Assembly (NCBI RefSeq): GCF_022682495.2
Contig: NC_071392.1
Coordinates: forward strand, 53,779,459-53,843,458
Direction of reading: 5' to 3'
Origin: Desmodus rotundus
Taxonomy: Eukaryota > Chordata > Mammalia > Chiroptera > Phyllostomidae
Length of the DNA stretch: 64,000 bases
Position numbers and translations under genes: made by a program. Below the pieces are notes generated by a model. The model was not told the origin of the DNA. It searched no databases and saw nothing but the letters and a program-made list of their open reading frames with translations. Of this stretch, positions 12,301 through 25,108 are shown in pieces (position 1 is the first letter of the stretch; every line of letters starts with the position of its first letter).

Positions 12301-13335
12301 GAGTGCAAAGTGCTTATATGTCCTCCATCCAAACATCCTTTTTCTTATTTTCCCTTTTCTAATATCATGTATAATGGGCATTTGGTTAATATACTGTGTT
12401 CATACTTTCATGTAACTGTGTCCAACAAATATCTGTTAATATTTCAAAGAACTCTTAAACTAACTTGGCATTAATCCTTAGATACCATCAGAAAGGAATG
12501 GTGGGAAAGGAAAAGTACTTGTGTCATTACAGGAGCTGTCTCTGAACCAGTAGGTTATTTGAGTAGAGGTCTGAGGTCAGAGGTTTGGGTATGAGTTCAA
12601 ACTAGGTGTCCCTAGTGCAGAGAACCTCTCATTACCTATAGGGCATTTCACTGCCAAGCCTGTATCTTATGTGTGGGATAAGTAGACTATCCCAATCTCT
12701 AAGGGATAAATAAAAGAATGTGAAAAGGCTTCTTATCCATGTGCTGTTGAAATGACACCCAGAGCCATAACTAGTCGATTATATCTTTTGTTTTCCTTTA
12801 CATCCTGTAGTTATTATCAAAACCTCTAAACTCCAAGTTTCAGTCCCCTTGTCTGAAGCAATGAGCCTCTAGGAAGGTCTGAGAATGCTAATAGATTAAA
12901 TGTTGTGATTCATTCACTCTGTTGACATCAACTCTTCATGCTCAGCAACATTTTCTTCATTACTTCATTAAATACATGAATATTTATTATTTTGGGTGAA
13001 AACACACTGCTGTTCACAATGTCTATAGCTGAAAGCAATGATAATAAAATGAGAGATTAACAGGACTCAGGAGAGAAAGCAGTTCAAGGATGGTAAACCA
13101 GGGTCTGTGAAATGTTGAAACAACTGTTGTGCATAGAACAGCTAACATGTTAGAGACATACAAAAGGACATTGTGTTGGGAGAAAGTAACCAAGGGGACT
13201 TTTAGATTATAGTGTGTAACTAGTGTGTAGTTAACATTTGCCCACCAGGGTACTTTTTGCATAGTAGTAGCAGATAATCAAAACACTCACAAACACAGCT
13301 AAAAGGCTTAGAAAAGAGTGTGTATGTATATACTC
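12301..13335. other. No gene recognised
   Basis: Mixed unique sequence without a convincing repeat or exon. A weak MIR-like stretch near 12,560-12,700 is too diverged to call. Confidence 0.5.
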
Positions 13336-13339
13336 ATCA

Positions 13340-13605
13340 TTTAAGATTTGCCTCAAAACTCATCTCCATAGCTAAATTTTCCCTATCTGCCTTACAGAGA
13401 CTCATTGGCATTTCACTCATACACGTTTGACTCTTCTTTCTTTATAAATATATTAGCTCCCCAGACACTAGACTCTGCTAGACTCTTGGCTTACCTGATT
13501 GTTACTTCCACAGTGCATATGAAAAGATCGTTGCTTCCATAATGCCTAGTGTGATGCGTGTATATAGGTGATTAGTAAATGATTGCTGAATAAATGAAGA
13601 TTGGT
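13340..13605 (+). repeat. L2 LINE 3'-end fragment
   Basis: Runs from 'atttgcctcaaaactcatctcc' to 'attgctgaataaatgaa'. The order (a T-rich segment, 'ctagactctgctagactcttg', 'tgcctagtgtgatg', then the terminal 'gctgaataaatga') fits the 3' end of L2 in sense orientation. Confidence 0.65.
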
Positions 13606-13639
13606 CAAGGCAAGAATCATGAAGTTCAATTTTATTTCA

Positions 13640-14340
13640 CTAAGTGATAAGGTGCACCAGGCACTGTGTTAGGCACTGAAGAACAGGAATATCTCAAATA
13701 ACTTTTGTTTTTTACCCCCCTAGTGGTCTGAGGTGATTGATATGATTGCACCTTATGGCTGTCAATTCATTCTTTTAGGCAGTCAGACAACAAGTTTTTT
13801 TCCTCAGTGCTTAATGATGTGCCAGACATTTGCGGAGCCTTTGAGCACGCAAGGCAGAGAAGTTAACAGGAACTACTAATGGTGTCATAAATACTGTGCT
13901 TAATATATGTCCAGGATTTTTGAAAAACAGAGAGGAAGAGAGTTTACCTCAGCCTGCTGGAGTCAGTAAAGACTTACTAGGTTGTATAAACTGAGTTTGA
14001 AGGATGGGTGGGCCAGATCATGTTATTTGGGTGGACACTGAATGTGAGGTGTAGCATGAGTAAGTCCTGCAGATGAACTGTGAGGAGAGTTGTGAGGAGA
14101 AGCCTGCCAGCGGTTGGCATGGCTGGGGCAGGAATGACAACGGATTAGACACCATTGTGAAGGTAAAGGCAGTGCCCATCATATGAGTATCACAGGTTCA
14201 GGTGACCTGAACTGAGGTTGTTAGAGGTGCCAGGGGAGGAGGCAGTAGGAGGTGACAGAAACGGAACTTAGTGACTCAAAGAGAAAACTGAAAGGGTAAA
14301 GCTAGGAATGGGTTCACCCTTGATCCAAGTCTCAGAAACC
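13640..14340 (-). repeat. Probable L2-related LINE remnant
   Basis: 'gcaccaggcactgtgttaggcactg' at 13,651-13,680 is the antisense of the L2 terminal region. Downstream, purine-rich 'gaggaagagagtttacctc', 'gagtcagtaaagac' and 'aggaggtgacagaaacggaactt' stretches look like eroded antisense L2/CR1 body. The extent is uncertain. Confidence 0.4.
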
Positions 14341-15050
14341 TTCAAGAATGAAAAGCAGACTCCTTAACATGTGTCCATTTGTAACTGGAGTACAAGCTCA
14401 GGCTGAGGGGTAGCTCAGGATGCTGTGATTACACTCTGTTATTTGCATGGAAAGTTCACAGATGCTTTGAGTTACACATGTCAGGATATCAACATAATCT
14501 TCTTAAATAGCTTACTCTTTTTCACTTGGACTTTTACTTTGATTTACTATTTTTTTTCCTTTAGTTTGTCTAATTGGTTGCTAAGATTGGCTTCAGTATT
14601 CATCTAGGGTTGAAATATTGCATTTTACTATCCAAATAATTGAAGTTAAAAATACTTCCAACAGTTTATGACTCATATCTTTTGATCCATAGATGATGAA
14701 AACCAAAGTTGAGTGGGAACTATGGATGCCTGTGATTGTGGTACAGGCTAAAGTACCACTGAGTTTGACATGTAATTTTTGGCCCATGGGGAAGGCTCTG
14801 ACAGTCCCAAGTCATCCCAGATTTTCAGGCTACACCTGAAATTAGTTAGAATCACACCCATTTAGGTTCAGGTTTATTACCTACAGTGATGTATAACATT
14901 TTAAGCTCCCATCAATCATATATAGTTTTTTATGTGTTTGAAGATCTGGGAGTAGGTTTTGATAGTTGGGAGTTCAGGCTGAGAACAAGATGTTACAGGA
15001 TGGGGGGTGCACAAGATTTACCTGTTTTGTAATTTTATCAGATGGATTCA
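14341..15050. other. No gene recognised
   Basis: AT-rich unique sequence; nothing supported. Confidence 0.5.
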
Positions 15051-15055
15051 GTTTG

Positions 15056-15262
15056 GTTCAATTTGCAAAATATTTACAGAGCACATGCTGTATGAAAGAT
15101 ACCAAGCAATGTCTTCTGGCCATAAAAGATGGGCCTCACATGCTCCTTGCCCTCAGTAAGGTTTCTAGTCTTTAACACTAAGATAACTATACAAATAATT
15201 GAGATGGCAGCTTGTTGTGTGATGAGACTAACTGCTAAGGGACACAAAAGGTGGAGGTGAGT
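15056..15262 (-). repeat. L2 LINE 3'-end fragment
   Basis: 'atttacagagcacatgctgtatg', 'agataccaagcaatg', 'catgctccttgccctcag' and 'aggtttctagtc' follow the order of the antisense L2 3' end (stay-of-use words: 'attgagcacctactatgtgcc', 'ccctgccctcaaggagctt'). Confidence 0.65.
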
Positions 15263-15339
15263 AGACATGGGTGTGCCAGTGGCAAGGGTTACAATTTGGG
15301 GAGACAGGGACCTCAGGCCACATGGTGGTGGACACTGAG

Positions 15340-15520
15340 CAAGGAGCCTGGGTGTGGGACCAACTCCATCAATATAGAAATGTGACCTCTGACAAATTAT
15401 GCAGATCTCACAGTTGGCTTGATCATCTGTAAATTAGGGATGACAAAATCTACCCTTTTTGCTCAGAAGTTTGTTATGAAGATCAAATGAGTTACTTAGT
15501 GTTAAGAATGTGAAGTATAC
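15340..15520 (+). repeat. MIR SINE fragment
   Basis: Sense MIR features in order: 'atgtgacctctgacaaatta', 'gatcatctgtaaattaggg', 'atgacaaaatctaccc', then 'gttatgaagatcaaatgagtt'. The 5' tRNA part is poorly preserved. Confidence 0.65.
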
Positions 15521-17290
15521 AAAGGGTGTATACCCTTTCCATTATTTGATTGTTAGCAGAATCAGAGTTGGAATCCAGGCTAACTTAATCCCTGAACCAC
15601 TAAACTCTGTGAGCCTTTTGAAGCCTTTTTTTCCTTTTTGCTGGAATTTGCTTTATTGGGGAAATATTTATTATTGCTGTAGGCAGCTGAATGTGTCTCT
15701 TGATTTATAGAGGAGGGTGGGACAAGTACAAGGAAGAAAATGGCATTGATAATTATGGGTGGAGAATTCTAAATTTTATGAGTCACATACAATGTCTGAG
15801 ACTCTAAAGATGCTTATAACTTCTTGAAAGACTGCCCTGCACACTGTTTTAAATTGAAGTGTACACACCCTAGCTGAACGGGCCTACTCTCACAACTTCA
15901 GTCCCATTTAGCATTGAGGACTTTTAGAGCATTCAGGAGAACTTAGGAGATAGATCTTTAGGACTTGCTTGAGTGGCATCTCACATTGTAGGATTTAAGT
16001 GATCATGAAATGAAAGACCTAAACATTGAATCTATTCCGGGAATCCAGAATAGGAAATCTTGATATACTAATGTTTGAATAACTTGGATAGCTGGAGGAA
16101 ATAGGCCAATCATCCTGTCTGTGTTTTGAACAATTTTAATTTATTCTGCTTCGAATCAATTTTTCATAGTTTTGTGGTGGCTAAACTTGACAGATATCAA
16201 AAGGAATGCTCCATTACTTCCCTTTTCCTAGAAGTTAATGAAACAAACATTTATTTACTATGTTGTTGTTTTTATTGTCTGAGTTATGGCTTCTGATAGA
16301 ATCACTTCTTTTCCTGAGTTTAGACAGCAAGGATTCAGAGAGCAAGGTATACTTTGTGAGCAGGTAGAATTACATTTTGTTAGAGACCACTAAGAGATAC
16401 ATGATGCAAAAGCAAACCACTGATCTTGTTAACTTTTTAAATATATCATAGTGGTAGCATGAGAAGACTAGATGCTGTCCACTCACTGAGAGAAGAGAAC
16501 CACCACAGAAACAAAACCACACCTCATACCCCTTCTGAGGACCTTCCTGTAGCAAACCTAGTCTGAAAATTACAATCAAGAGTTGGGGTTGAGAGGGCAA
16601 CTTCTCTTCCTCTCTTTGGTTTGGTTGGTAGTGGCCTTGTTAAAACCCAGTTTCCTTTTATCATTTTTTCCTCTTACAGTTTTTTTCAGGAAAGCCCCAG
16701 GCCTCTGAGGCTGGCTTCCACCCCCATTGGGGATTTTAAATGAGAGGACAGGAAATTAGTTTGGCTTTGTCATTTTATGGCACTGTTGCCCCCTCCCCCA
16801 CCCACGCACACTCATTTGATACCTCCTGAAAAGTTCTGCCAACATTAAGCAACCATCTTTTAATGTGGCTTTGGCTGAACTTGCCCTTTAGGAAGTGAGT
16901 GTGACATGGCACCCTTATCTCAGCCACTCCAGCCACTTTGGAAAGCTGAGTTCATCTGCCACTGTAGTTTTCAGGGCCCTGTGAGTGTGGGCCATCTGTG
17001 AATAGTGTTGGGTGGCCTGAGGGCTCAGCATCCCCCACAGATTAGTCTTGCTGCTTCTGAGACTAACACTACTTTTCAGAGGTAGCTGCTACCTGCTTTG
17101 TGGAAGACAGGAGTTCTAAAAAACAATAATTATACCCTGACTATATATATAGTATTTTCTTAATGATCATCTGAAAAGTGGCAAAATTTATTTGAGGAAA
17201 TAGAAAAATACATAACTAAAGGAACTGTTTAAAGTCCACGAGCCATTCAGACACCAATAGAAGTTGAATTGACAGATCTGTTTTCTACCA
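15521..17290. other. No gene recognised
   Basis: Unassigned sequence, including a C-rich block near 16,790-16,810. No frame with protein character was seen. Confidence 0.5.
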
Positions 17291-17292
17291 TG

Positions 17293-17392
17293 TTTCATCT
17301 CATGAGTCACATTTGGTAGCTGTGTTTTTTCACTGTTGAGAATTTCATCTCATGAGTCACATTTGGTAGCTGTGTTTTTTCACTGTTGAGAA
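17293..17392. repeat. Exact 50-bp tandem duplication (2 copies)
   Basis: The unit beginning 'tttcatctcatgagtcac' occupies 17,293-17,342 and is repeated base for base at 17,343-17,392. Flanking sequence is not repeated. The perfect identity suggests a recent event or an assembly artefact. Confidence 0.95.
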
Positions 17393-19720
17393 TTTCTAGA
17401 GCAATTCTAAAATGTAACATGCTTTGCCATCTTGAATTCTTAAAAACTCCACTGAGTAGCTCTGCAAAGGAGGTAAGTGGAAACTTCTCCTCACTTTCAA
17501 CTGAGGAAATCAAGCTGTGTAAGGAGTTTATGTGTGTCATGGAGTCAAACAGTGAGTTAATCTTAGATATGTTCAATAAAACCAGCCTTGGGTTAGGAGT
17601 CCCCCATGTAACCAAGCCACAAGTTATGATCCTTCTCTGACATAGGCTTGCCAAGGTGAAGCAGTAGAAATGTGTAAGAAATTCAAAGATTAATGTGAGA
17701 TCTACTTGGGTTACCTCATCACAGGATGCCACTCTCACTTTGTCATCATCCCATTCTACAAACCCACTCCAAGACTAGCTTCCCAAAATAACACTCACTG
17801 ACACCAAAAGGCTGAGGATCCTGCCCCTTTCAGAGCCATTTGAAGGCAGCCAGTTCTTTCCCAAATTGTCTAGGTGGAGAGAGAGAGAGAGATAATTACC
17901 AATGACCAAATTTCTTTTGCATATTACTATTTGTACTTGATGGGCAGGTAGGCTGCTAGAACAAGTTTAAAAGAAATTTAAAATCCAGCACCTAATCTCT
18001 CATTCTGTTGAGATATTTTTCCTAATGTGAAAGAAACTTGGCACTGTAGCAGATGAGGAAAATAATAGAGCGGAAAACAGACATTTTCATATGACTTTTT
18101 CTGCAAAAACATCAAAGTCAAGGAAACCAAGTTAAATCATTATTCATTACTTCTAAGAGCCACAAATTGCCTTCTCGGCTTCTTGGACTGTGGACATCTG
18201 TCTGCTTTTTCCTCCCCTGTGTGCTCAGCAGTGACATCTGGAGCATAGGGAGGTACGGGTACATTAGATTTGTGTGTATTATAAAGGTTCTGAGTTTACC
18301 TCACTTTAACCCTCTCTAACTTTAGGGGCCAACCTGCTGTAAAGCTACCTTCACTTTCATCATGATCTATCAACATGAGTCTGCTCCATGTTTTCGGAGT
18401 TGAGAGTATTGTGAAATAAAGTGTTCCAGTTAAAGCCCTGTAAGCACCAATGTGGGATTTCTAGCTCAATAAAAGATCACTGGAATGCATTTTTTTCTGG
18501 GGTAGTTTCTTATCCCGTGGGGCCCTCACCTAAACCACCCTTACCTAAACCAGAACCAAACACAGGCTGCTTGTACAGGAAAAAAGTATGCAACTCTCAA
18601 ATCAGCCGGCAAGGTGTGCAATATTTTGATTTGAGGCAGTTCTGTATGCAAGACAAAGTCATTCTACTGTCCCTGCCACCTTTTTTGTTATTTTAAGGAA
18701 AAACCTCTTAGTGATATCCACATACAGTATTACAACAGGAGAAATATGCATCGTGCATGCACATGTGCATGTGTAAGAGAGAGTGTGTATGTTTCAGAGA
18801 GAGAGAACCTGTGCCTCTGTCTTCTGTATGGCTATTGGTTGTTGCTGGACCCAACTGACATGGCTCTTTCAAATAGCTTTGCCAGGGGAGCTCAGTCAGC
18901 ATAGGTGAAGCTCTGCACTGGTCCATTGCATTCCCTGGGAGTGTGTTTTCTGAGACCTCCTCTCACCTTCTTCTATCTCTCTATAGATACACAAATATCT
19001 GTATTACAGTTTACCTTGCAGAGTAGATTTCCTGAGAAGTCATAAATCCATTCATGGTATAGAAAAAAAGATCCAGTAAAGTTTAGTCATTTGTTTAAGG
19101 TCACACTAAACAGTGATTTTATAAAAATTCCATTCTTAGCTCCAGGAGCTAGCAATAAAGCAAATATTCTTCTTCTTCTTTGGTACCAGGGAAACTGATA
19201 CTCAAGTTTCCATGTTCATAATCCCAGGTGGTCATGCATATACACGAGAGCTTCTCAAACAGAAACTCGGATCATCTCTGTCTTTTTCTAGTGTTGTTCC
19301 AGGTTCTGAGACCAATGATCTGAAGTTATAGACCACTATACTAATTATTTTGAGTGGATACCAGACAACATCAACATGTGGTCTTTGTATTCTGTTAGCG
19401 TCCAGTCTATCCAGGAAGACAGAGTTCTAAGGCATCTTAAGGAAAATAGGAAACAATGTGTGTGCTGCAGCAAGTATGGCCTAACTATAGGAGCTGCTGA
19501 CTTCCTGAGATATGACTTGTATGGTGAGTACTCCTTTCTAGAAAACTGACAAGAATCAGGGAGAAAAAAAGTAAAAGCTGTTAGGAGTTAACAAGGTTGT
19601 CCAAAAGCCCATGCTAGGAAAAGTGGGGCCCCACAGAACCTTATTGGGAATCTTAGAGTAGATACAACACTTGTATTATAATGTAGGCTAAAAGGTTCCC
19701 ATCACTCTGGAAACTTTCAG
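17393..19720. other. No gene recognised
   Basis: Unassigned sequence with short GA runs at about 17,877-17,891 and 18,776-18,806 and a 'ttcttcttcttc' run near 19,168. The opposing open frames at 17,307-17,738 partly read the 50-bp duplication and show no recognisable domain. Confidence 0.5.
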
Positions 19721-19724
19721 GCTG

Positions 19725-19870
19725 TTGAGTCAGATCTGGTTTTGAGATTAGATGCTGTGTGATCTGGAGAAGTCACTGACTTCTCTAAGCTACCATCCCT
19801 TCTCCAAATGGAGATGCTAGCATCTACTTGAGAAGAGTACTCTGAGGATTAAAAGAAGTAATGTATGGGA
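19725..19870 (+). repeat. MIR SINE fragment
   Basis: 'gagtcagatctggttttgag', 'gctgtgtgatctggagaagtc', 'ttctccaaatggagatg' and 'ctgaggattaaaagaagtaatg' follow sense MIR order from the tRNA-related half to the 3' region. Confidence 0.7.
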
Positions 19871-20224
19871 CAGTTAAGATGATATCATTGGATACTGGCA
19901 CAAAGGGCCTCTTAGGCACACCCCATTACCTTATTATAGTGAATGGGAAGCACCACACTAGAAGGGAGACAAAGACAAGTAGCTGCTGTGGTAGACACGT
20001 TAAGAAGAGGAAGGAGTTCCATCTCACAGATGCCCACAAGGGTAGAAGTCACTTAACAAAACACAGATCATCAGGTATCAGGATAAATGTCCATGCCTGA
20101 CTCAGCATGAGGATATCAAGGCCATCTGTCCAGAGTTAGCAAGAATGAGTTTCTTGCTAATAATGATTTATCCTTTCCAGTACTGAACTGCACTAATTAT
20201 AATACCAACAACCAACTTGGCTAA

Positions 20225-20450
20225 TAATGCATGTGTTACTATGTTCCAGATACTAATCTAAGGAGTCTACGTTGTATTAACTCATTTAATCCTTGCAACA
20301 ACTCATTGAGGAAGGTGCCACTATTGTCCTTAGTTCACAAATGGCAAAGGTGAAGCTCAGAGAGGGTAACTTTTTCAAAGTCACACAGCTATCAAGTGAT
20401 AGAGCCCTGTTTTTAACACAAACAGCCTGGCTCCAGAATCCACACGTTTA
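20225..20450 (-). repeat. MIR SINE, nearly complete
   Basis: Antisense MIR from 'actatgttccagatactaatc' through 'ttaatccttgcaacaactc', 'gaagctcagagagggtaac', 'caaagtcacacagctatcaag' to 'cctggctccagaatcc'. All MIR landmarks are present in reverse order. Confidence 0.85.
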
Positions 20451-20606
20451 TTCACTATATAAATGATGTTAAATTATTAACTAAAGCCTCATTTATCAGA
20501 TATGCAGAAAACATCTGAATCTTTGTCTGCCAATATTGTATTTGTGGGTACTCAGAAACCACATTTTATGTGGTTATATTTATTAATTAAAAAAATAGAT
20601 TCCTAG

Positions 20607-20816
20607 CCCTGGCTGGTGTGGCTCAGTGGATTGAGTACTGGCCTGTGAACCAAAGTGTCACCCGTTCAATTCCCAATGAGGACACATGCCTGGGTTGCAG
20701 GCCAGGTCCTCAGTGGGAGGTGCGTGAGAGGCAACCACACATTGATGTTTCTCTCCCTCTTTCTCTCCTTCCCTTCCCTTCTTTCTAAAAATAAATAAAT
20801 AAAATAAAATAAAACA
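20607..20816 (+). mobile_element. VES-type bat tRNA SINE
   Basis: A tRNA-derived SINE mobilised by L1 machinery. It starts 'ccctggctggtgtggctcag' with A-box-like 'tggctcagtggattgag' and B-box-like 'gttcaattcc', then 'gaggcaaccacacattgatg', a CT-rich tract and an A-rich 'aaataaataaataaaat' tail. The element recalls the VES family described from bats and is a main clue to the host. The short direct repeat 'agattc' on both sides (about 20,597 and 20,816) may be the target duplication. Confidence 0.9.
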
Positions 20817-20859
20817 GATTCTCCCTTCCTCACACTAAGTTCAGCTATTGTTTTCCTTT

Positions 20860-21180
20860 ATTTCCTTTATTTCTTTTTTGTTTACATTTACATTTTATTT
20901 TGACATAATTATAGGTTCACAGGAAATTGTAAAAATAATACAAAGAAATCTTGAGTACCCTCCACCCAGTTTCCTCCAATGATTATATCTTATACATAAT
21001 TATAGTACACTATCAAAATTAGGAAATTGATATTGACACAATGTGTGTGCATAATTCTATTCCATTTTATAACATGTGGAGATTCATGTAATGCTAACTG
21101 TAATTAAGATACAGAATTATTCTATCACCATGAATATATTTATGCTTTCATTTTTATTAAACATTTATTAGTTCATCTGG
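20860..21180 (-). repeat. Old L1 (L1M-type) 3'UTR fragment
   Basis: 'ttattttgacataattatagg', 'aaaataatacaaagaaatc', 'accctccacccagtttcctcc' and 'ttagaaattgatattgac'-like words are typical of the antisense 3' region of old mammalian L1 families. The same region type recurs at 63,385-63,650. Confidence 0.6.
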
Positions 21181-21654
21181 AATTTATTGTGGTGATAGTG
21201 GGGAGGAGGGGATCTATCTTCTAATTTATATTCTTCCTCAGCACTATTTATTTTACAAATCATTGTTTTGACACTAATTAGAAATTCCACCTTTCTGTTT
21301 CCCTTGACATGATTACAAATCCCAGACCTTTCAGACCCCAGAACCACTGTTTCTTCTGTTTTACAATATTACCTCCTAAAATTTGGGTCATGGCAGAAGC
21401 AGGTTTTGATATGTATGCCATTAGAAATTATATAGTTTACAACAGGGTCTTGGGCCACTAAACTGTGATATTGGTGTGAAGTTACTGCCTTTTTTGGTCT
21501 TAAAGTTTATCCCAGGTGTCATAGGTACTGTGGGAAGGACTAGTCCATATGCCACACCCCCTGGAGGCTTCCTTCAAGGGTGGCACATCTCAGAAAGTCA
21601 GAGGGACTGGGCATGAGTTTATAAAATTCCAGATTCTATCATTATTCTTAATTT

Positions 21655-21815
21655 CCTTAATTGTTTTTCAGATTTAGTTTCCTCAACTGTAATATAAGAA
21701 AAATTATATCTTCCTCAAAAGGTCATGATTTTTATGAGGATTAGATGAGGTAATATATTTAAAGGTATATAGCCTACAATGGCTCAACATAGTATAGTAT
21801 TTTTATGATTATTAA
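21655..21815 (+). repeat. MIR SINE 3' part
   Basis: 'agtttcctcaactgtaatat', 'atgaggattagatgaggtaat' and 'tatagcctacaatggctcaac' correspond to the 3' half of sense MIR. Confidence 0.6.
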
Positions 21816-21992
21816 CATTTCTAATAATATAATTTTTTATTCTATGGCAAATATCTTTTTATGACTTATATCAGCATTTGCTTTTTAGTCATAATGGTAT
21901 TCTTACAACTGCCCTGAAAAGTTAGTGTGATAGAGTCTTAGAATTGAGGAAACGTGGTAATTATAAGATATGAATATGAAGTTGATGGCCAA

Positions 21993-22345
21993 TGTCCTAG
22001 TCTATTCAGGCTGCTATAACAAAATGCCATGAACTCAGTGGCTTGTCAACAACAGAAAATTATTTCTCATAGTTCCGGTAGCTGGGAAGTCCAAGAACAA
22101 ACTGCCAGCAGATTCCACGTCTGGAGAGAGCCCATTTCTTGGTTCATCAGTCACCATCTTTTTGCTGTGTCCTCACAGGGTAGAAGGGGACAGGGAGATC
22201 TTTTATAAGGGCACTAATCCCATTCATGAAGGCTTCACTCTTTTGACCTAATCACTTCCCATTGGCCCCACCTTCAAATACTATTACATTGGGAATTAGA
22301 TTTCGGCATATGCTTTTGGGGGATGCAAGCATTCAGTCTATAGCA
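21993..22345 (-). mobile_element. Solo LTR of a MaLR (MST/MLT1-like) element
   Basis: About 353 bp starting 'tgtcctagtctattcaggc' and ending 'cattcagtctatagca' on the plus strand. Internal words 'ctgctataacaaaatgcc', 'ttatttctcatagttc', 'ctgtgtcctcacagggtag', 'taagggcactaatcccattc' and 'gacctaatcacttccc' are diagnostic of antisense MaLR (ERVL-type) LTRs. No internal region or partner LTR is present, so it is a solo LTR. A second copy lies at 36,842-37,211. Confidence 0.85.
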
Positions 22346-24125
22346 ATCAGTAAGTGGAAATGTCCTCCTCCCTGGGCAGTGTTTTCACAGCAGTGGCTTC
22401 TTCTGCTAGCAGTAACATCCATTGTCAGCTTTCTAGAGGCTGCTCTGGCACAGGGACAACTTGCTTTGCTCCCAGGACCACATCCAGTGGGCAGCTGTCT
22501 CTAGAGATCTTGCTAAATCTTAACCTAGAGGCAATTACTGCATCACCAAGGGTTTACAAGACAGCTTTGTGTGATGGCTTTGTGTTTGGGAAGCTAGCTA
22601 CATAACCCAGAGGTACCTTTTTCTGTCTCTTGTGGACTCAGCACCACAAACCCTCACTTAGGTCAGATGAGCGGTCCTATTCCTAAAGAAGTCATCAAGA
22701 ATATTTTGGTCATGACACAGCTGTGAGAACTAGAGAACTACTCAGCCTCACTGTATATCTTCACCTTGGATCACAAGACCACCTGTTTCAACAGCAGCCT
22801 TGGATATCCTAGAATTGTCCAAAGTAGAAAGTAATGATTCAGATTACATTAACCTATGCCTAACACTAAAGAAAAAAATCTGCCTTTAAATGAGTGCTAT
22901 AGATTTGAAATTCCAGTATAAATTACAAAAATATTGCAATATTTACTATTGCAAACAAGAAGTGGGAGTTTAGGAAATACAGAACATTTCTTTAACTCTG
23001 TTTTCTCTGTTTCATCTACATTTTGTTTTAGGAGGTGGTTTGTATATATGCATATAAGTGTTTTGCTTCTCAGTTGTCACTAGAAAATACAAGAATTATG
23101 CCGTGATTATCATTTTCGACAGAGACTCTCTTACAGGAAATTGGGCTGCAAGAGAGGAAAAGTGTATGTTTTCCTCAAGGAAGTGCATGGTAGAAAGTTA
23201 AGTCTGGGAAACAAATTATGGAATAGGTATAAATAAACTTCTGGCTCTTAGCATTTGAACAATGAAATAATACCTTCAGTCCCAAAGAAAGCAATTTTGT
23301 TTTGAACATGATCCTTAAGGCATGTGAAAGATTCAGGTTTAATTTTAAAACCAGTACCTTCATTATTTCCATTTTCCCTAAACCACCTGACCACAGGCAC
23401 ATACTCCACAACCACCAACACTGGGGAACTTACAAATGGGAAAACTGAAATTTACTTAGAAAAGGAGTATTAGAAATCTCCACAGATTTAAACCTTAAAT
23501 ACTGTTTCTAAGAAAGCTCTGGAGGGTTTTTGTTCTTTACAAATTAGTTCACTTCTTATGTTAAACCTTTCTTGGGTTATAATTGTAATTTAAATTTCTT
23601 TTCCATGTATTTAAAAAGTTACTGACAATAAAATTTTAGCAAAGAATAGATTTTTACTGGGAGAAAAATATGAAGTAGAAAATTTTAGTTGTTAGTATAG
23701 ATGGTATCAAATGTCTTCTTTTATGGTATTGTTTAATAACATATTTATACACTTGAGTAAAATGAAGTAGAAATAAATTATTTCTTACATAGTGGCTTTA
23801 GAGAATAGAACTTGGTTGTAGTGAAACTTCCCAGATCTTCGCAGTACCATGTAAATTGACAGTAAGCAGGCAGCTGTTTCTTGAAATATAATAGTTCTAG
23901 TGCCAACATGAGGCAACAGGTCTGAAATACTTCTTGGGTACTCTGTGCTATAATGATGTCCTATACCTAACTCAGACTGGATGTCTGAGACTCAGTGCCT
24001 TCATAAATCCTTTCCCATTCCAGTTTATGATAAAGCAAAGAGCAAAGAAGAATTGCTTAGTGTGTGCATATCTTATAGGACCATTCAGGACTCTCATTGA
24101 ATTAAAGAAATGAATGAGTAGATAA
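22346..24125. other. No gene recognised
   Basis: Unique-looking sequence. The 80-83 aa overlapping frames near 22,262-22,605 start inside the MaLR LTR and lack domain signatures. Confidence 0.5.
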
Positions 24126-24129
24126 GAAA

Positions 24130-24275
24130 AATTTTCTGAAACCCATTAGTCTTCATCTTATTCTTGCCAAGTCTACAGCAATATCCTCTTATCTGTGATC
24201 TCTGATTCTGTTGCCCCACCTAAAGTCTGTTCTCTATAAGTATAGACTTCTAAAACATATGTCCAATCATGCTAC
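24130..24275 (+). repeat. L2 LINE, 5' piece of a copy split by an LTR element
   Basis: 'cttattcttgccaagtctac', 'ctgttgccccacctaaagtc' and 'aaaacatatgtccaatcatg' follow the sense L2 ORF2/3' body. The L2 alignment stops at 24,275 and resumes at 25,413, after the inserted LTR-like element. Confidence 0.65.
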
Positions 24276-25037
24276 TGTAATGAGGTAGGTTGGACCAGAG
24301 ATGTCTGGAGAACAGGGGAGACCCCCTTCCAGGGGAACCCCAATCCTGCTTTCTCCAAAGGGAATGGCCACCAGAGCAGAAAGATTGCTGGAGGCAAACT
24401 TAAACAAAGGCAACTATCAACTGTAAACAAGCCAGTATGCATTGCCTGAGGCAGTTGAGCAACTCATAACTGCAGAAGGGACCTTGCACAGAGTTTGCCT
24501 CACTGTAGACTTTGCCCCCTTACTAAACATGGCAGGGGCGGGGGTGGGAAAGGGGAAAAAGCAAATAATGCAAACACTGGCCCTCATTGTTTGAAACTCT
24601 GAACACTCTCACTGACTTCTGGAGCACATGGAATTCTGGGAGAGGACTTTAAACAGCAGGAGGATAGAAGCTCACACTCTTGCTATCTTGGCTTCTTTGG
24701 CTCTTGCTTTAACTCATGTGGATGGGAACGCTTGTGGGTTCAACATATGCCAGGCTACCTGAGGCTTATGCTCCACATGGTTGGAAGCCAGGTCTCCAGA
24801 GGTAGGGTCCTATGCTGGGATGCATACCTTGTCAGGGTCCAGCCTTTTAGATGCTATGACCCAGTGCAGCACATGTGACCTGGACTGCTTCTTCTCCCTC
24901 ACCCTGAGAACAATGCACACAGACTGAGAGCAGCACATGGAGGCATGAGATGGGAAGTTTCTTGTAGATGTAGCCTCCCCTACATGACTGTCTGGAGTGA
25001 TCTGGCTTCACACCCCAGACCTGGAGAAAGATGGGAG

Positions 25038-25108
<71 letters not shown>

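Noticed and set aside
17307..17738. Minus-strand open frame of 143 aa and the opposing 84-aa frame
   Set aside because: Partly made by the 50-bp tandem duplication; composition is not protein-like and no family was recognised.
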